64,000 nt of DNA from Cliona cf. orientalis (GCA_963930775.1 OZ005699.1:434001-498000); one strand, 5' to 3'; shown: positions 32,487-45,217, numbered from the stretch's first letter. Numbers and translations: made by a program. Notes: generated from the sequence alone by a model not told the origin.

Positions 32487-34222
32487 CTAGCAGCCACCGG
32501 GACAGACCTGGCACGACTTTAGCACAAAATTCTGCATAAAATAAAAATAGAAAGATACGATATTAAGATTACGAATAATGCAAGAGGATCATAGCAGGGT
32601 GCAATATCATGATAATTCTGGTGTTATTAGGCACAGGTATCATCATGTAGTATAACGAGCTAGGAATCATGTCACATTCTAACAATCATGAGTGCATATG
32701 CATGATTAATTATTGCTCACCGTGAACGCAGGGCAGGCAGAAATAGATCTCAAATTCAGAGAAGGGGAATCCCTGGGAATAGAGTGATCACACTCCAGGT
32801 AGACACGATATGGTCTGTGAGCATAATGATAATTGTTACACACTGAAATTGAGTCCTTTAAAAGCCACTTACATTTCAGCAGGGCCTGTGTACTGAACAA
32901 ACACTTCACCGCTGAATGAGTCAATGTACATTTTCTCAGTTCCTATGTTAGCGAGAGCCAGTGTACCGTTAATAGAGCTCGTCATACAAATCTACAAAAA
33001 ATCAGAATGCTAGTTATAATAATAATTATAATATGACATTGTATAAATTAAATGACAAGTGCATCCATGGCACTATTGCTCACGTGTGTATTCCAACATT
33101 TATTCATACGAAATGCTTGACAGGGGTTGTAGTAGTAGTTAGCAGTACCATTTTCAACTCCAACTGAAAACCTGTATAATTATGATAAATTAGAATAAGT
33201 ACTAGTCATTCCGTTATATTATGGAATCTGATATTTTATAGCTACACACGTTGCCTTTCCAGAGACGTTTGCGTAAGGAGTGAGGTCAATAATTCCATGA
33301 TGGTGAAGGCAGATGCAAGATGGCTCCTCAGGGATTGGGGGACACAGAATGGGAATGGATGGAAATGGTGGAGGAACTGGTTCACAACCGCCAGGACACA
33401 CTTGACACGATGTTATATCCATTACCTTTAATGCATGTATGCAAATACTCGATCGTATTGGGCCAATCATTACTAGATTCAGCTTACGTATTGCAAAAAC
33501 TGTTGACTATCACCTTCTGTTGTTGCAATTGGTGTTTTTGCCGATTTGTCACAGTGCAAAAAGACCTTCAATTCCCTGCATGTGTACATTTCTATTATCA
33601 GACCAGATTGAGTTTAAGAGGTACATAGCTACAGAGCTTAATATTATTATATTATTATTGTACTACAATACCTGCTTTCAGGCCCAGTATAATAGAGATA
33701 TGGAGTTCCATCAGTATCTATCCACATTTCCTCTGTCCCAGCATCAGCTATGTCGTATTTTTCTGTCGGATCAGAATTTGATGACTGACATGCCTAATTA
33801 AGTTATTATTATGTAAAATTAATACAGGAGGTACTGTAATCAACTACTGGCCAGGGGTATAAGAATTAATTTTTACTGTGACATACGTGAACATTTTTGC
33901 AGTCTTCATTTGATTCGGTGAAAGCCTTGCAAGGATTGTAGGAATAAACGTAATCATTGGGATCTTGCAGCTTAGTAAACCTAGCATCATCATAGTGTAA
34001 TGATTATAGGATGAACTATTATTAGTACTGATTTTGGCTGTACCTTGCTGTTCCATTTGAATTGGAGAGAGGGGTCATGTCAATCACACCTTTGTTTGCC
34101 AGCTGGCAGACGCATGTTTCCGATCTTCCCTGGGCAGGTGGACACTTTGTACCAGTGGGCTGGGCTGAAGTGAGCCCGAGAACCATCAGCAGTAGAAGAG
34201 AGAGCTGATCTAGAGGCACCAT
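32487..34222 (-). CDS. Secreted double-MRH-domain protein (array copy D5)
   Basis: Exons 34044-34222, 33887-33980, 33672-33793, 33488-33575, 33250-33425, 33084-33171, 32873-32991, 32721-32814 and 32487-32531 give 334 residues in frame. Exon A has the CQLANKGVIDMTP variant. The linker is two residues shorter (EPVPPPFPSIPILCPP) and the start of domain 2 reads CICLHHHGIIDLTPYANV. Closest to copy D6. Upstream region is the chimeric P2 type (34223-34565). Confidence 0.78.
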
Positions 34223-34568
34223 CCTGGTTCGATACTATCACTGTGACTATAATACTGTGTCAAACTGTGCATTGACCTTAAGTAGGATGGAGATTCTGGC
34301 TATTACATTATGATGGTGCAATCATACGTTCATAATATTATAATGCAAATCATGCAGTGACTGTGCATGTTTAATGATGTCCTGTAAACACCAAAGATAA
34401 AAAAAATACTGCATGCACAGCACTTCAATATCATGAATTTTAAACTCGTAATAAGAAAAAAGCTTATTAAGTCTAAGTATACAAAAATTACACTCCAGCA
34501 GCCGTGATATTTTTGTAGTCAACTCATGGGTCTCTGCATGAGCTTTTGAGAATTAGGAGACTACTAAC

Positions 34569-34841
34569 CTGCCCACAGGTCCAGTGTAGTAGAGATATGG
34601 AGTCCCATCAAAGTCTATCCACAACTCCTCTGTCCCTGCATCAGCTATCGAGTACTGCTTTGAAGGGTCAAAGTCTGGTATTTGACATGCCTAAAATTTA
34701 ATACTGATTGGTAGGCTGACAGACGCAAGTTTCTGGTCTTCCCTCGGCAGAGGGACATTTTGTCCCATTGGGGTCAGCCGCCGAAGTATAAGGGGCTTGA
34801 ACAATCAGACACATTAACTCAGACAGCACTAGAGCAGACAT
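34569..34841 (-). pseudogene. Relic of single-MRH gene (copy S6)
   Basis: A well-kept exon C (34569-34690) runs almost directly into a 3'-truncated exon A remnant (about 34703-34841). Exon B and the LTPLSN part of exon A are deleted. The same fusion occurs in relic S7, so the deletion predates their duplication. Confidence 0.8.
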
Positions 34842-35107
34842 GGAAGCAGCATGCAGTATTGATAGATTCCTGGTATACTAAGTGTTGAAATGACCCAATG
34901 TTGATTGTTCAAACAATTCAAATTCATAGTTTGACAATAGCTGCCATGGAGACTTGCAGTGACTGTGCATATGTCCTATAAACAGTACTGCACGCACAGC
35001 ACTACATACTATCAATGAATATCAATAAAAAACATGTTCACCTATTAAAATTAACTACAATAGTTAATAAACTATATACACACCAGTCTCTTAATCAGTC
35101 TCAGTTA

Positions 35108-38100
35108 CTAGCAGCCACCGGGACAGACCTGGCACGACTTTAGCACAAAATTCTGCATATACAATAGATAAGATTTCGAATAATAATAATAATAATATGC
35201 AAGAGGATCATAGCAGGGTGCAATATCATGATAATTCTGGTATTATTAGGCACAGGTATCATACACTTACGTACATGTACATGTACTATGATTATTATCT
35301 TGAATGAGCTGGGAATTATGTCGCATTCTAACAATCATGCATGAGTGTATATTCATGATTAATTATTGCTCACCGTTAACGCAGGGCAGGCAGAAATAGA
35401 TCTCAAATTCAGAGAAGGGGAATCCCTGGGAATAGAATGATCACACTCCAGGTAGACACGATATGGTCTGTGGGGATAATGATAATTGTTACACACTGAA
35501 ATTGAGTCCTTTAAAAGCCACTAATCTTACATTTCAGCAAGGCCTGTGTACTGAACAAACACTTCACCGCTGAATGAGTCAATGTAAATCTTCTCAGTTC
35601 CTATGTTAGCAAGAGCCAGTGTACCGTTAATAGAGCTCGTCATGCAAATCTACAAAAAATCAGAATGCTATATATTATATAGCTATTTTTTTTTTTTTTT
35701 TTTTTTTTTTTTGTCTATATCATTTAGCATCTAAATGCAAGGATACACAAATAGTGATAACACTAATACAAAGTTGTATACCCTGTACTAATAAACTTGA
35801 TATAATAGTAAAAGTAAACTAATAATAATGTATATTAAGAACAATGACTAAGAGTTTATGCTACAGTGTAGTAATTCTCAATAGGCTATGTTTAAAGGAC
35901 ATAATGGACGGAGCACAAACAACATCTTGCGGCAGTGAATTCCATAAAGAAATGGTCGATGGAAAAAATGAGTTGTGGTACACATTTGAGCGAGCCAATG
36001 GTCGGTAGTAGGTAGTTTGACTACTTAGACGAGTATAGTGTGAACAGTGACGAGCAGTGATAATGTTGTCAGAAGTGATGATGTGCCCATTTATTGTCTT
36101 GTAAAAGTACATTAAGTTGAGAAATTTCCTTCTTTCGATGAGTTCAGGTACCTCACTTACACGTAGTAGATCGGTGTAGCTGGAATTCCATTGTTTCAAG
36201 CACATCCGAAGAGCAAATCTCTGCACGGCTTCAAGCTTTTGAATGTCTTTAACGAGATATGGATTCCAAACTTGCACGGCATATTCGAGGTGTGGACGTA
36301 TGAGACTTAGATAGAGCTTAAGTAAAGAATCTGGGCTAGACCATTGATAGAAATTTCTATACAACATTCCAACTAGTCTCCTAGCTTTGCTGGTTATTTT
36401 CTCAACATGAGGCGACCACGACAAGTCTTCAGATATGATCACACCAAGATACCTATAACTGGATACTCGATCCATCAGTTGGTCAAGTAGCATCATTTGC
36501 TGGGAGGGGATAGATCTACCTCTTAACTTCGAGATAACCATGTACTTACATTTTTTAGCATTTAGAGTCAGATTATTTTGATCCACCCAACTAGCGATGG
36601 CAGTGATGTCATGTTGGAGTTTGACATAGTCGTCAGCGGATGTAATTACTCGATAGAGAAGTGTGTCATCAGCATATAAATTCATTGCACTACCTATTGA
36701 CAGGGGTTGTAGTACTGAGTCATTGATGTAGATTAAGAACAATAATGGTCCCAACACTGATCCCTGAGGAACTCCAGACATGACCGTGTGAGTTGGTGAC
36801 CTTTCACCATTGAGCACCACATATTGTGACCTGTCACTCAAATAGGACACAATCCATCTAAGGATGTACTGGTCTAAACCGATACTCTGTAGTTTGTCAA
36901 CAAGACTTCTATGTGGGACAGAGTCGAATGCTTTCCTAAGATCAAAAAAGATTGCACATACTTCCTTTCCCTTGTCCACAGCCATAGCCCAGGAGTTATA
37001 AACATCCAAGAGAGCAGCAGTAGTTGACTTTTTTGGCTGAAATCCCCATTGATGTAGACTAATCGGCGAGCTAACTTCCAGATGTGATACAATCAGCCAG
37101 TACATGTGTCTTTCAAGGAGTTTGCTTACAATAGAAAGTAGAGAGATAGGTCGATAGTTAGTTACACTTGATCCATCGTCCCCTTTTGGGATTGGAACCA
37201 CAGACGATAATTTCCAGGCGCTTGGCAATCTGCCAATTGATATGCACCTGTTAAAGAATTTGGTCAATCCAGGTGCGATACTGTATGCAGTGGATTTAAG
37301 CATGATTGCAGAGATCCCATCCGGACCATTGGCTTTAGATATGTCAAGATTGAGTAATAGGTCCGTGATTTCCTCCTCCGAGCACAGAAAGTCATCAGGG
37401 CAACAAAGAGGATCTAACTGAAATTGTTCGAATGAGCTGTCATCAAGCTGTGGGACTGCAGCTATAATAATAATAATATAATAAATATGACATTGTGTAA
37501 TGACAAGTGCATCCATGGCACTATTGCTCACGTGTGTATTCCAACATTTATTCATACGAAATGCTTGACAGGGGTTATAGTAGTAGTTAGCAGTACCATT
37601 TTCAACTCCAATTGAAAACCTGTATTATGATAAAAATAGAATAAGTACTAGTCATTCCATTATATTATTATGGAATCTGATATTTTATAGCTACACACGT
37701 TGCCTTTCCAGAGACATTTGCATAAGGAGTGAGGTCAATGATTCCATCATGGTGAAGGCAGATGCAAGATGGCTCCTCAGGAATTGGGGGACACAGAATG
37801 GGAATGGATGGAAATGGTGGAGGAACTGGTTCACAACCGCCAGGACACACTTGACACGATGTTATATCCATTACCTTTAATGTGTGTATGCAAACACTCG
37901 ATCATTTTGGGCCAATCATTACTAGATTCAGCTTACGTATTGCAAAAACTGTTGACTATCACCTTCTGTTGTTGCAATTGGTGTTTTTGCCGATTTGTCA
38001 CAGTGCAAAAAGACCTTCAATTCCCTGCATGTGTACATTTCTATTATCAGACAAGATTGAGTTTAAGAGGTACGTAGGTACAGAGCTTATATAATTATTA

Positions 38101-38649
38101 TTATTGTACTACAATACCTGTTTTCAGACCCAGTATAATAGAGATATGGTGTTCCATCAGTATCTATCCACATTTCCTCTGTCCCAGCATCAGCTATGTC
38201 GTATTTTTCTATCGGATCATTGTTTGATGACTGACATGCCTATAATTATTATTATGTAAAATTAATACAGGAGGTACTGTAATCAACTACTGGGGTATTT
38301 TTATTGTGACATACATGAACATTTTTGCAGTCTCCATTCGATTCGGTGAAAGCCTTGCAAGGATTGTAGGAATAAACGAAATCATTGGGATCTTGCAGCT
38401 TAGTAAACCTAGCATCATCATGGTATAATAATTTAGGATGAACTATTATTAGTACTGATTTTGGGTGTACCTTGCTGTTCCATTTGCATTGGAGAGGGGG
38501 GTCATGTCAATCACACCTTTGTTTGCCAGCTGGCAGACGCATGTTTCCGATCTTCCCTGGGCAGGTGGACACTTTGTACCAGTGGGCTGAGCTGAAGTGA
38601 GCCCGAGAACCATCAGCAGTAGAAGAGAGAGCTGATCTAGAGGCACCAT
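35108..38649 (-). CDS. Secreted double-MRH-domain protein (array copy D6), LINE in an intron
   Basis: Exons 38471-38649, 38315-38408, 38118-38239, 37937-38024, 37699-37874, 37532-37619, 35531-35649, 35374-35467 and 35108-35152 give 334 residues in frame. Sequence is very close to D5 (same exon A variant and linker). The intron between exons F and G is 1.88 kb because of a LINE in the same orientation as the gene. Splice sites are unaffected. Upstream region is P2 type (38650-38985). Confidence 0.77.
35687..37459 (-). mobile_element. 5'-truncated LINE (jockey/CR1-like) with reverse transcriptase
   Basis: The element reads on the minus strand and ends in a poly(A) tail, seen as a T run at 35687-35712. 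A six-base direct repeat agctat flanks it (35681-35686 and 37460-37465). An open frame covers about 37459-35861. It includes the reverse-transcriptase motifs KANGPDGISA, FFDLRKAFDSV, SGVPQGSVLGPLLF and NLYADDTLLY, then a thumb and C-terminal region. The endonuclease domain is missing through 5' truncation. The apparent N-terminus of the long open frame is host exon F read through the intron. The frame is undamaged, which suggests a recent insertion. Confidence 0.88.
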
Positions 38650-38989
38650 CCTGGTTCGATAATAGCACTGTAACTATAATATTGTGTCAAACTGCGCATG
38701 TATTGACCTTAAGTATGATGGAGATTCTGGCTATTACATTATGATGGTGCAATCATACGTTCATATATAATGCAAATCATGCAGTGACTGTGCATGTTTA
38801 ATAATGTCCTGTAAACACCAAAGATAAAAATACTGCATGCACAGCACTTCAATATCATGAATTTTAAACTCATAATAAGAAAAAAGCTTAGCTATTAGGT
38901 CTAGGTATACAAAAATTACACTCCAGCAGCCTTGATATTTTTGTAGTCAACTCATGGGTCTCTGAGCTTTTGAGAATCAGGAGACTAAC

Positions 38990-39254
38990 CTGCCCACAGG
39001 TCAGGTGTAGTAGAGATATGGAGTCCCATCAAAGTCTATCCACAACTCCTCTGTCCCTGCATCAGCTATCGAGTACTGTTTTGAAGGGTCAAAGTCTGGT
39101 ATTTGACATGCCTAAAATTTAATACTGATTGGTAAGCTGACAGGCGCAGGTTTCTGATCTTCCCTCGGCAGGGGGACATTTGTCCCATTGGGGTCAGGCA
39201 TCGACATAAGGGGCTGAACCATCAGATTAACACAGACAACACTAGAGCAGACAT
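38990..39254 (-). pseudogene. Relic of single-MRH gene (copy S7)
   Basis: Exon C (38990-39111) is joined to a truncated exon A remnant (about 39122-39254), the same deletion as in S6, with further small losses in the signal-peptide codons. Confidence 0.78.
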
Positions 39255-39529
39255 GGGAGCAGCAGTATTGATAGATTCCTGGTATAGCTACTAAGTATTG
39301 AAATGATCCAATATTGAAATCAATTCAAATTCATGCATAGTTTGACAATAGCTGCTAGACATGCAGTGACTGTGCATAATTATGTCCTATAAACAGTACT
39401 GCACGCATATCTGCACTGCATACTATCATTAATCAATGAATATTAATATCAATAAAAAAAACCTATTAAAATTAACTACAAAAGTTAATAAACTATACAC
39501 ACTCCAGTCTCTTAATCAGTCTCAGTTTA

Positions 39530-42018
39530 CTAGCAGCCACCGGGACAGACCTGGCACGACTTTAGCACAAAACTCTGTGTACAATAAAAAAAAGAAAGAT
39601 GCGATATTAAGATTACGAATAATGCAAGAGGATCATAGCAGGGTGCAATATCATGATAATTCTGGTGTTATTAGGCACAGGTATAATACACTTACATGAC
39701 ATTGTACTATAATGAGCTGGGAATTATGTCGCATTCTAATAATCATGAGTGCATATGCATGATTAATTATTGCTCACCGTGAACGCAGGGCAGGCAGAAA
39801 TAGATCTCAAATTCAGAGAAGGGGAATCCCTGGGAATAGAGTGATCACACTCCAGGTAGACACGATATGGTCTGTGGGGATAATGATAATTGTTACACAC
39901 TGAAATTGAGTCCTTTAAAAGCCACTTACGTTTCAGCAGGGCCTGTGTACTGAACAAACACTTCACCGCTGAATGAGTCAATGTAAATCCTCTCAGTGCC
40001 CATGTTACCAAGAGCCAGTGTACCATTATTAGAGCTCATCATACAAATCTACAAAAAATCAGAATGCTAGCAGGAGCGCATAATGAGAAGAGGAGGGAGA
40101 GGGGAGGAGCGTGACACGACCACGCACTTAATTAAAATTCAAGTTTTTACCCACGCTAGTCGTGTTACTATATTTAGCACGTTTATTTCAAGATGAAAGC
40201 AGAGAATTTTGGAGTTTCTACTTGTACAACAAGGCTTTGGGAGCCTTTCCGTGGATCTGAGATCGCGTTGAAGCTTACCGACGTCCAAAGAACAGACCTG
40301 TTTTTGTGGAAGCCTTGAGATCGTCTGTAAGTTGTACTTCTAGCCGCACCGGTTCAGCCGTTCACATCGATCGGCCAGAAATGATGCTTGATGGTCAATT
40401 CTAGTAGCTTTGACTACTCTAAGCTCTCTTTCAAGGGACCCAAGGGTCGAGGCTATGCTAGAAGAACGATCAAGCATCATTTCTGGCAGATCGACGCGAA
40501 TGGCTAAATTGCGCGGCTAGAAAAACTTACAGGCGATCTCAAGGCTCCATAAAAAGCTTTAGGTCTGTTCTTTGGACTTCGGTAAGCTTCAATACGATCT
40601 CAGATCCACGGAAAGGCTCCCAAAGCCTTATCATTTGGCCGTACAAGTCGAAACTCCAAGCTTCTCTGCTGTCTTAAAAATAACATGCTAAATTTAGTAA
40701 CGCGACTAGCGTGGATAAAAACTTGAATTTTAATTAAGTGCGTGGTCGTGTCACGCTCCTCCCCTCTCCCTCCTCTTCTCATTATGCGCTCCTGATGCTA
40801 GCTATAATAATAATTATAATAATTATGACATAATATTATAATGACAAGTGCATCCATGGCACTATTGCTCACATGTGTATTCCAACATTTATTCATACGA
40901 AATGCTTGACAGGGGTTGTAGTAGTAGTTAGCAGTACCATTTCCAACTCCAACTGAAAACCTGTATGAAAAAATAGAATAAATAAAATTATTGGTCATTC
41001 CCTTATATAGAATCTGATATATACTTGCAGAATCTAAAATAATAGTAAATATTATAGCTACACACATTGCTGTTCCAGAGACATTTGCGTAAGGAATGAG
41101 GTTAATAATTCCTTTAGGATGAAGGCAGACGCAAGACGGCTCATTGGGAATTGGAGGACACAGAATGGGAATGGAAACGGATGGAATTGGTTCACAACCG
41201 CCAGGACACACTTGACACGATGTTATATTTATTACCTTTAATGTGTGTATGCAAGTACTCGATCATTTTGGGCCAATTATTCATTACTAGATTCAACTTA
41301 CATATTGCAAAGTCACTTCACTTTCACCTTCTGCTGTTGCAATTGGTGTTTTTGCCGATTTGTCACAGTGCAAAAAGACCTTCAAATCCCTGCATGTGTA
41401 CATTTCTATTATCAGACCAGATTAGATTTAAGAGGTACATAGCTACAGAGCTGTATAATATTATTATTATACTACAATACCTGTTATTATGTCCAGTATA
41501 ATAGAGATATGGAGTTCCATCAGTATCTATCCACATCTCCTCTGTCCCAGTATCAGCTATGTAGTATCTTGTTACCGGATAAAAATTTGATATCTGACAT
41601 GCCTAATTATTATTAAAATTAATACAGGAGGGTACTGTAATCAACTACTGAGGTATATAGAATTAATTTTTACTGTGGTACATACGTGAGCATATTTGCA
41701 GTCTCCATCAGTGAATGCCTTACAAGGATTGTAGGAATAAAGGTATAAATCATTCTTATCTGGCAGTTTAGTAAACCTAGCATCATCATGCATAATAATA
41801 TTTAGGATGAACTATTATTATTACTGATTTTGGCTGTACCTTCCTTTTCCATTTGCGTTGGACAGAGGGGTCATGTCGATGACGCCTTCCCCAGTCGGCT
41901 GGCAGACGCATGTTTCCGATCTTCCCTGGGCAGGGGGACACTTTGTACCAGTGGGCTGGGCTGAAGTGAGCCCGAGAACCATCAGCAGTAGAAGAGAGAG
42001 CTGATCTAGAGGCACCAT
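39530..42018 (-). CDS. Secreted double-MRH-domain protein (array copy D7), foldback element in an intron
   Basis: Exons 41840-42018, 41686-41776, 41481-41602, 41302-41389, 41066-41235, 40873-40960, 39930-40048, 39778-39871 and 39530-39574 give 331 residues in frame. It differs in NANGKGRF instead of NANGTARF, so the sequon there is lost. The NPC loop is YLYSYNPCKAFTDGDC and the linker is short. The F-G intron holds a 724-bp foldback element. Upstream region is P1 type (42019-42312), with the alternating tract at about 42101-42152. Confidence 0.76.
40071..40794. mobile_element. 724-bp foldback element in copy D7
   Basis: Two arms of about 320 bp are near-perfect inverted repeats. The left end is caggagcgcataatgagaag and the right end is its complement (cttctcattatgcgctcctg). 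A seven-base duplication atgctag flanks it (40064-40070 and 40795-40801). It has no coding capacity. The TSD size is nearest to hAT or Mutator-like elements, but the superfamily is not certain. Confidence 0.85.
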
Positions 42019-42364
42019 CCTGGTTCGATACTAATCAAACTGTGCATTGACCTTAAATAGGATGGAGATTCTGGCTGGTGCAATCCTACGTTCATAGAAC
42101 GCAATCGCACGCGCGTATACGCATGCGCTCTAGCGTGCATGCATCGTGCACGTGCAGACCGGCATGCATAATCCCCGCCATTAAAGTGCTCATCACCCAA
42201 TAGTATGTCGTTCACTGAGAGGTTATCAATTTTCTCAATAATTAATAATATTGCAACAGTGCAAAACTATCGCAGTAGTTTTGTTCAATGTCAGTGGGCG
42301 TGGTCACAACCTTGATAACTCATTATGGGCCAAATTTTTATCCTACTAATCATGAGCATTACAG

Positions 42365-42570
42365 TGTGACTTACATGAACATTTTGCAGCCTGAGTCTCA
42401 TCATTGTATGCATGGTATACAGGGATTGTAAGAATATATATAATTAATTGTTGCGATCTTTTACTTTGTAAATCTATGATCGTAATGATGATAGCTAATT
42501 ATTATACAGTGCCACCAAAGTGAACCATTAGCAACGCAGAGAACAGAGGCACCACTATATTATAGAGCAG
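42365..42570 (-). pseudogene. Remnant of single-MRH gene (copy S8)
   Basis: A decayed exon B (about 42374-42470) and a few dozen bases of the signal-peptide part of exon A (about 42520-42560) can be recognised by similarity to S4. Nothing here could be translated. Confidence 0.55.
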
Positions 42571-42923
42571 ACATATTATATATAGCAGCAATCCCAGCTT
42601 TGATAGATTCTTTAGTAATTGGTATATCAAGTGTTTTTGATAACGGCCTAATAATGCTATTATTAAGGTGATTGTTTCAGATTCATAGAAGTTTGACAGT
42701 AATTGTGTTGACTGTGCATATTATGTCACAAAGATAATAATAGAACTGCACACACAGCACTACACAATATCACTCAATATTATGAATATCAATAAATTAA
42801 AACGTGTTCACCTATTATAAACTCATAATGAAGAAAAGCTTATTATAATATTGGGCCTATAATATTATTATGTATACAAAAATTACACACCAGGCAGTCT
42901 CATGATCAGTCTGAGTCAGTTAC

Positions 42924-45085
42924 TTAGCAGCCACCAGGACAGACCTGGCACGACTTTATTACACCACCCTGCAGCATACAATCACAAAAGAAAGATTTTG
43001 AGATGATTGAATTATGAAAATAATATAACAGATCATTAATAATTATTATGCTAGAGGATCATAGCTGCAATGTCATATTATATAATTCCGGTATTATCAT
43101 AATGTTCCTGATCATAGCTATTTTTCTTATTATTATATAGCTAGCTGGAAATCATGCCGCATTCTAACAATTACGTGCTTGACTAATCTGCTTCTTCTTA
43201 ATAGTTATTGAGTAGCTCTTTCAGGTGAATGCTCAATAAAGCCATGATTATGTTGGTCTAGCTGTGCTTCGTGCATTTCTTGTAAAATTCCATGTGCATG
43301 CAGCTGAGAGCTAGTATCTACCCCATGCAGAATGTGGTGTGTGTTATTTAGACCATTTCTTTTAGTATGGTCCTGGTATTGCTCACCGTTGACGAAGAAC
43401 AGTCAGGATCATATCGTAGACCCTGAACAGGGGAATCCCTGGGAATAGAGCGATCACACTCCAGGTAGACACGATAAGGCCTGTGCACATAATATTAACG
43501 GTTATTATAGTTACACACTGAAATTGGGATTGAGCCATTTTACGTTTCAGCAGGGCCTATGTACTGAGCAAACACCTCACCGCTGGATGAGTCAATGTAA
43601 ATCTTCTCAGTGCCCATGTTAGCAAGAGCGAGTGTGGTGTCAGAGGTTGCCAAACAAATCTGCAAAAAATGTAATAATTATTCGAGTCTAGATGCATCCG
43701 GTCCGGCCATGGCACTATTATGGCTCACGTGTGTATTCCAGCATTTACTCATATGAAATGCTTGACAGGGATTGTAATAGTATGTAGCAGTACTGTCTCC
43801 AATTGAAAAGCTGTATGTTAATGATTATAAGTCATTCTCTTATGGAATCTGATACTTGTTTGCATCCCTAGTCACAATGAAACAAGGAATAATTATTTGC
43901 CCAGTAAGGGTATCGAATTGTGAAATTTGGCACGGAGACAGATAAATAATTCTGTAGCTAAATACTTTAAAATTTGTCATCTGTTTTTATAGAATCTAAA
44001 ATTGAGATGGTGATTAACTTTTATACGTACGTTGCCGTTCCAGAGACATTTGCGTAAGGAGTAAGGTCAATAATTCCATCAGGATGAAGGCAAACACAAG
44101 ACGGCTCATCGGGGATTGGGGGACACAGAATGGGAATGGGTGGAATTGGTGGAGGAATTGGTTCACAACCGCCAGGACACACTTGACACGATGTTATATT
44201 CATTACCTTTAATGTTTGTATATCGTATGCAAATGCTCAATCATATTATTGGGCCATTCATTATAATTCAACTTACGTATTGGAAAAGCACTTGACTATC
44301 ACCAATTGTTGTTACAAGTGGTGTTTTTGCCGATTTGTCACAGTGCAAGAAGACCCTCAATTCCCTGCATGTGTACATTTCTTAGCCTCGTATCCAGGCC
44401 ATCCCATGTTAAATATGGGATGGCCTGGATACGAGGCTATACATTTCTATTATCAAAGTCTAGTATAATATATCAAATTTAAGAGCTACAGAGCTGTAAA
44501 AATTAATAATTGTATACAATTATTATATATTATTATACAATACCTGTTATTGGCCCCAGTATAATAGAGATAAGGAGTTCCATCAGGAGCTATCCACATT
44601 TCCTCTGTCCCAGCATCAGCTATGTCGTATTGTAGTGTCGGATCAGAGTTTGATATCTGACATGCCTATATAATCATTATTAAATTAATACAGGAGGTGC
44701 TGTAATCAACTATAATAATATTATACTGGTTTTACTGTGGTACATACGTGAACATTTTTGCAGTCTCCTTTGGTAAATTCCTTGCAAGGATTGTAGGAAT
44801 AAGAGAAAAAATTGGGATCTTCCAGTTTAGTAAACCTAGCATATCATCATGGTGTAATAAATAACTGAATAGGATGAACTATTATTAGTACTGATTTTTG
44901 CTGTACCTTGCTGTTCCATTTGTGTTGGAGAGAGGGGTCATGTCAATCACACCTTCCCCAGTCGGCTGGCAGACGCATGTTTCCGATCTTCCCTGGGCAG
45001 GTGGACACTTTGTGCCAGTGGGCTGGGCTAAAATTAGCCCGGAAACCATCGATATCAGCAGTAAAAGAGAAACCAGAGGCACCAT
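42924..45085 (-). CDS. Secreted double-MRH-domain protein (array copy D8, 5'-most)
   Basis: Exons 44907-45085, 44748-44835, 44544-44665, 44277-44364, 44031-44206, 43729-43810, 43544-43659, 43387-43480 and 42924-42968 give 329 residues in frame. It is the sister of D4 (shared short F exon, DPDCSSST and GGVIKSCQVCPGGC). The signal peptide differs (MVPLVSLLLLISMVSGLILA) and it has WIAPDGTPYLYYTG where others have WIDTDGTPYLYYTG. Its last intron lacks the insertions seen in D4 and serves as the empty-site reference. Confidence 0.76.
44383..44439. mobile_element. 57-bp perfect hairpin element with 9-bp target duplication
   Basis: The sequence begins tagcctcgtatccaggccat and ends with its reverse complement, with a loop of a few bases. 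The nonamer tacatttct is duplicated on both sides (44374-44382 and 44440-44448). All other array copies have it once. A related element with the same tagcctcg/cgaggcta ends lies at 45156-45217. Confidence 0.85.
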
Positions 45086-45155
45086 CCTGTCACTGTATAT
45101 TATAATACTGCACTACGATCAAATTGTGCAAGATTACAAGTATGATGCTTTCTTT

Positions 45156-45217
45156 TAGCCTCGTCCCTAGGCCAATCTAAACATTGAGAACGTGGGAGTG
45201 GCGTGGAGACGAGGCTA
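45156..45217. mobile_element. Second tagcctcg/cgaggcta hairpin element
   Basis: 62 bp with the same terminal octamers as the element at 44383 but a more degenerate inner part. It lies in the upstream region of copy D8. A target duplication is not clear. Confidence 0.6.

Noticed and set aside
35861-37555. Full 564-codon open frame as a single protein
   Set aside because: Its first ~30 codons are host exon F and intron. The element starts near 37459 and the ATG belongs to the host.
17252-45085. Array proteins as small cysteine-rich toxins or antimicrobial peptides
   Set aside because: Signal peptides and Cys-rich ends suggested this at first. Joining exons gives 330-residue proteins with two MRH-like domains, not short knotted peptides.
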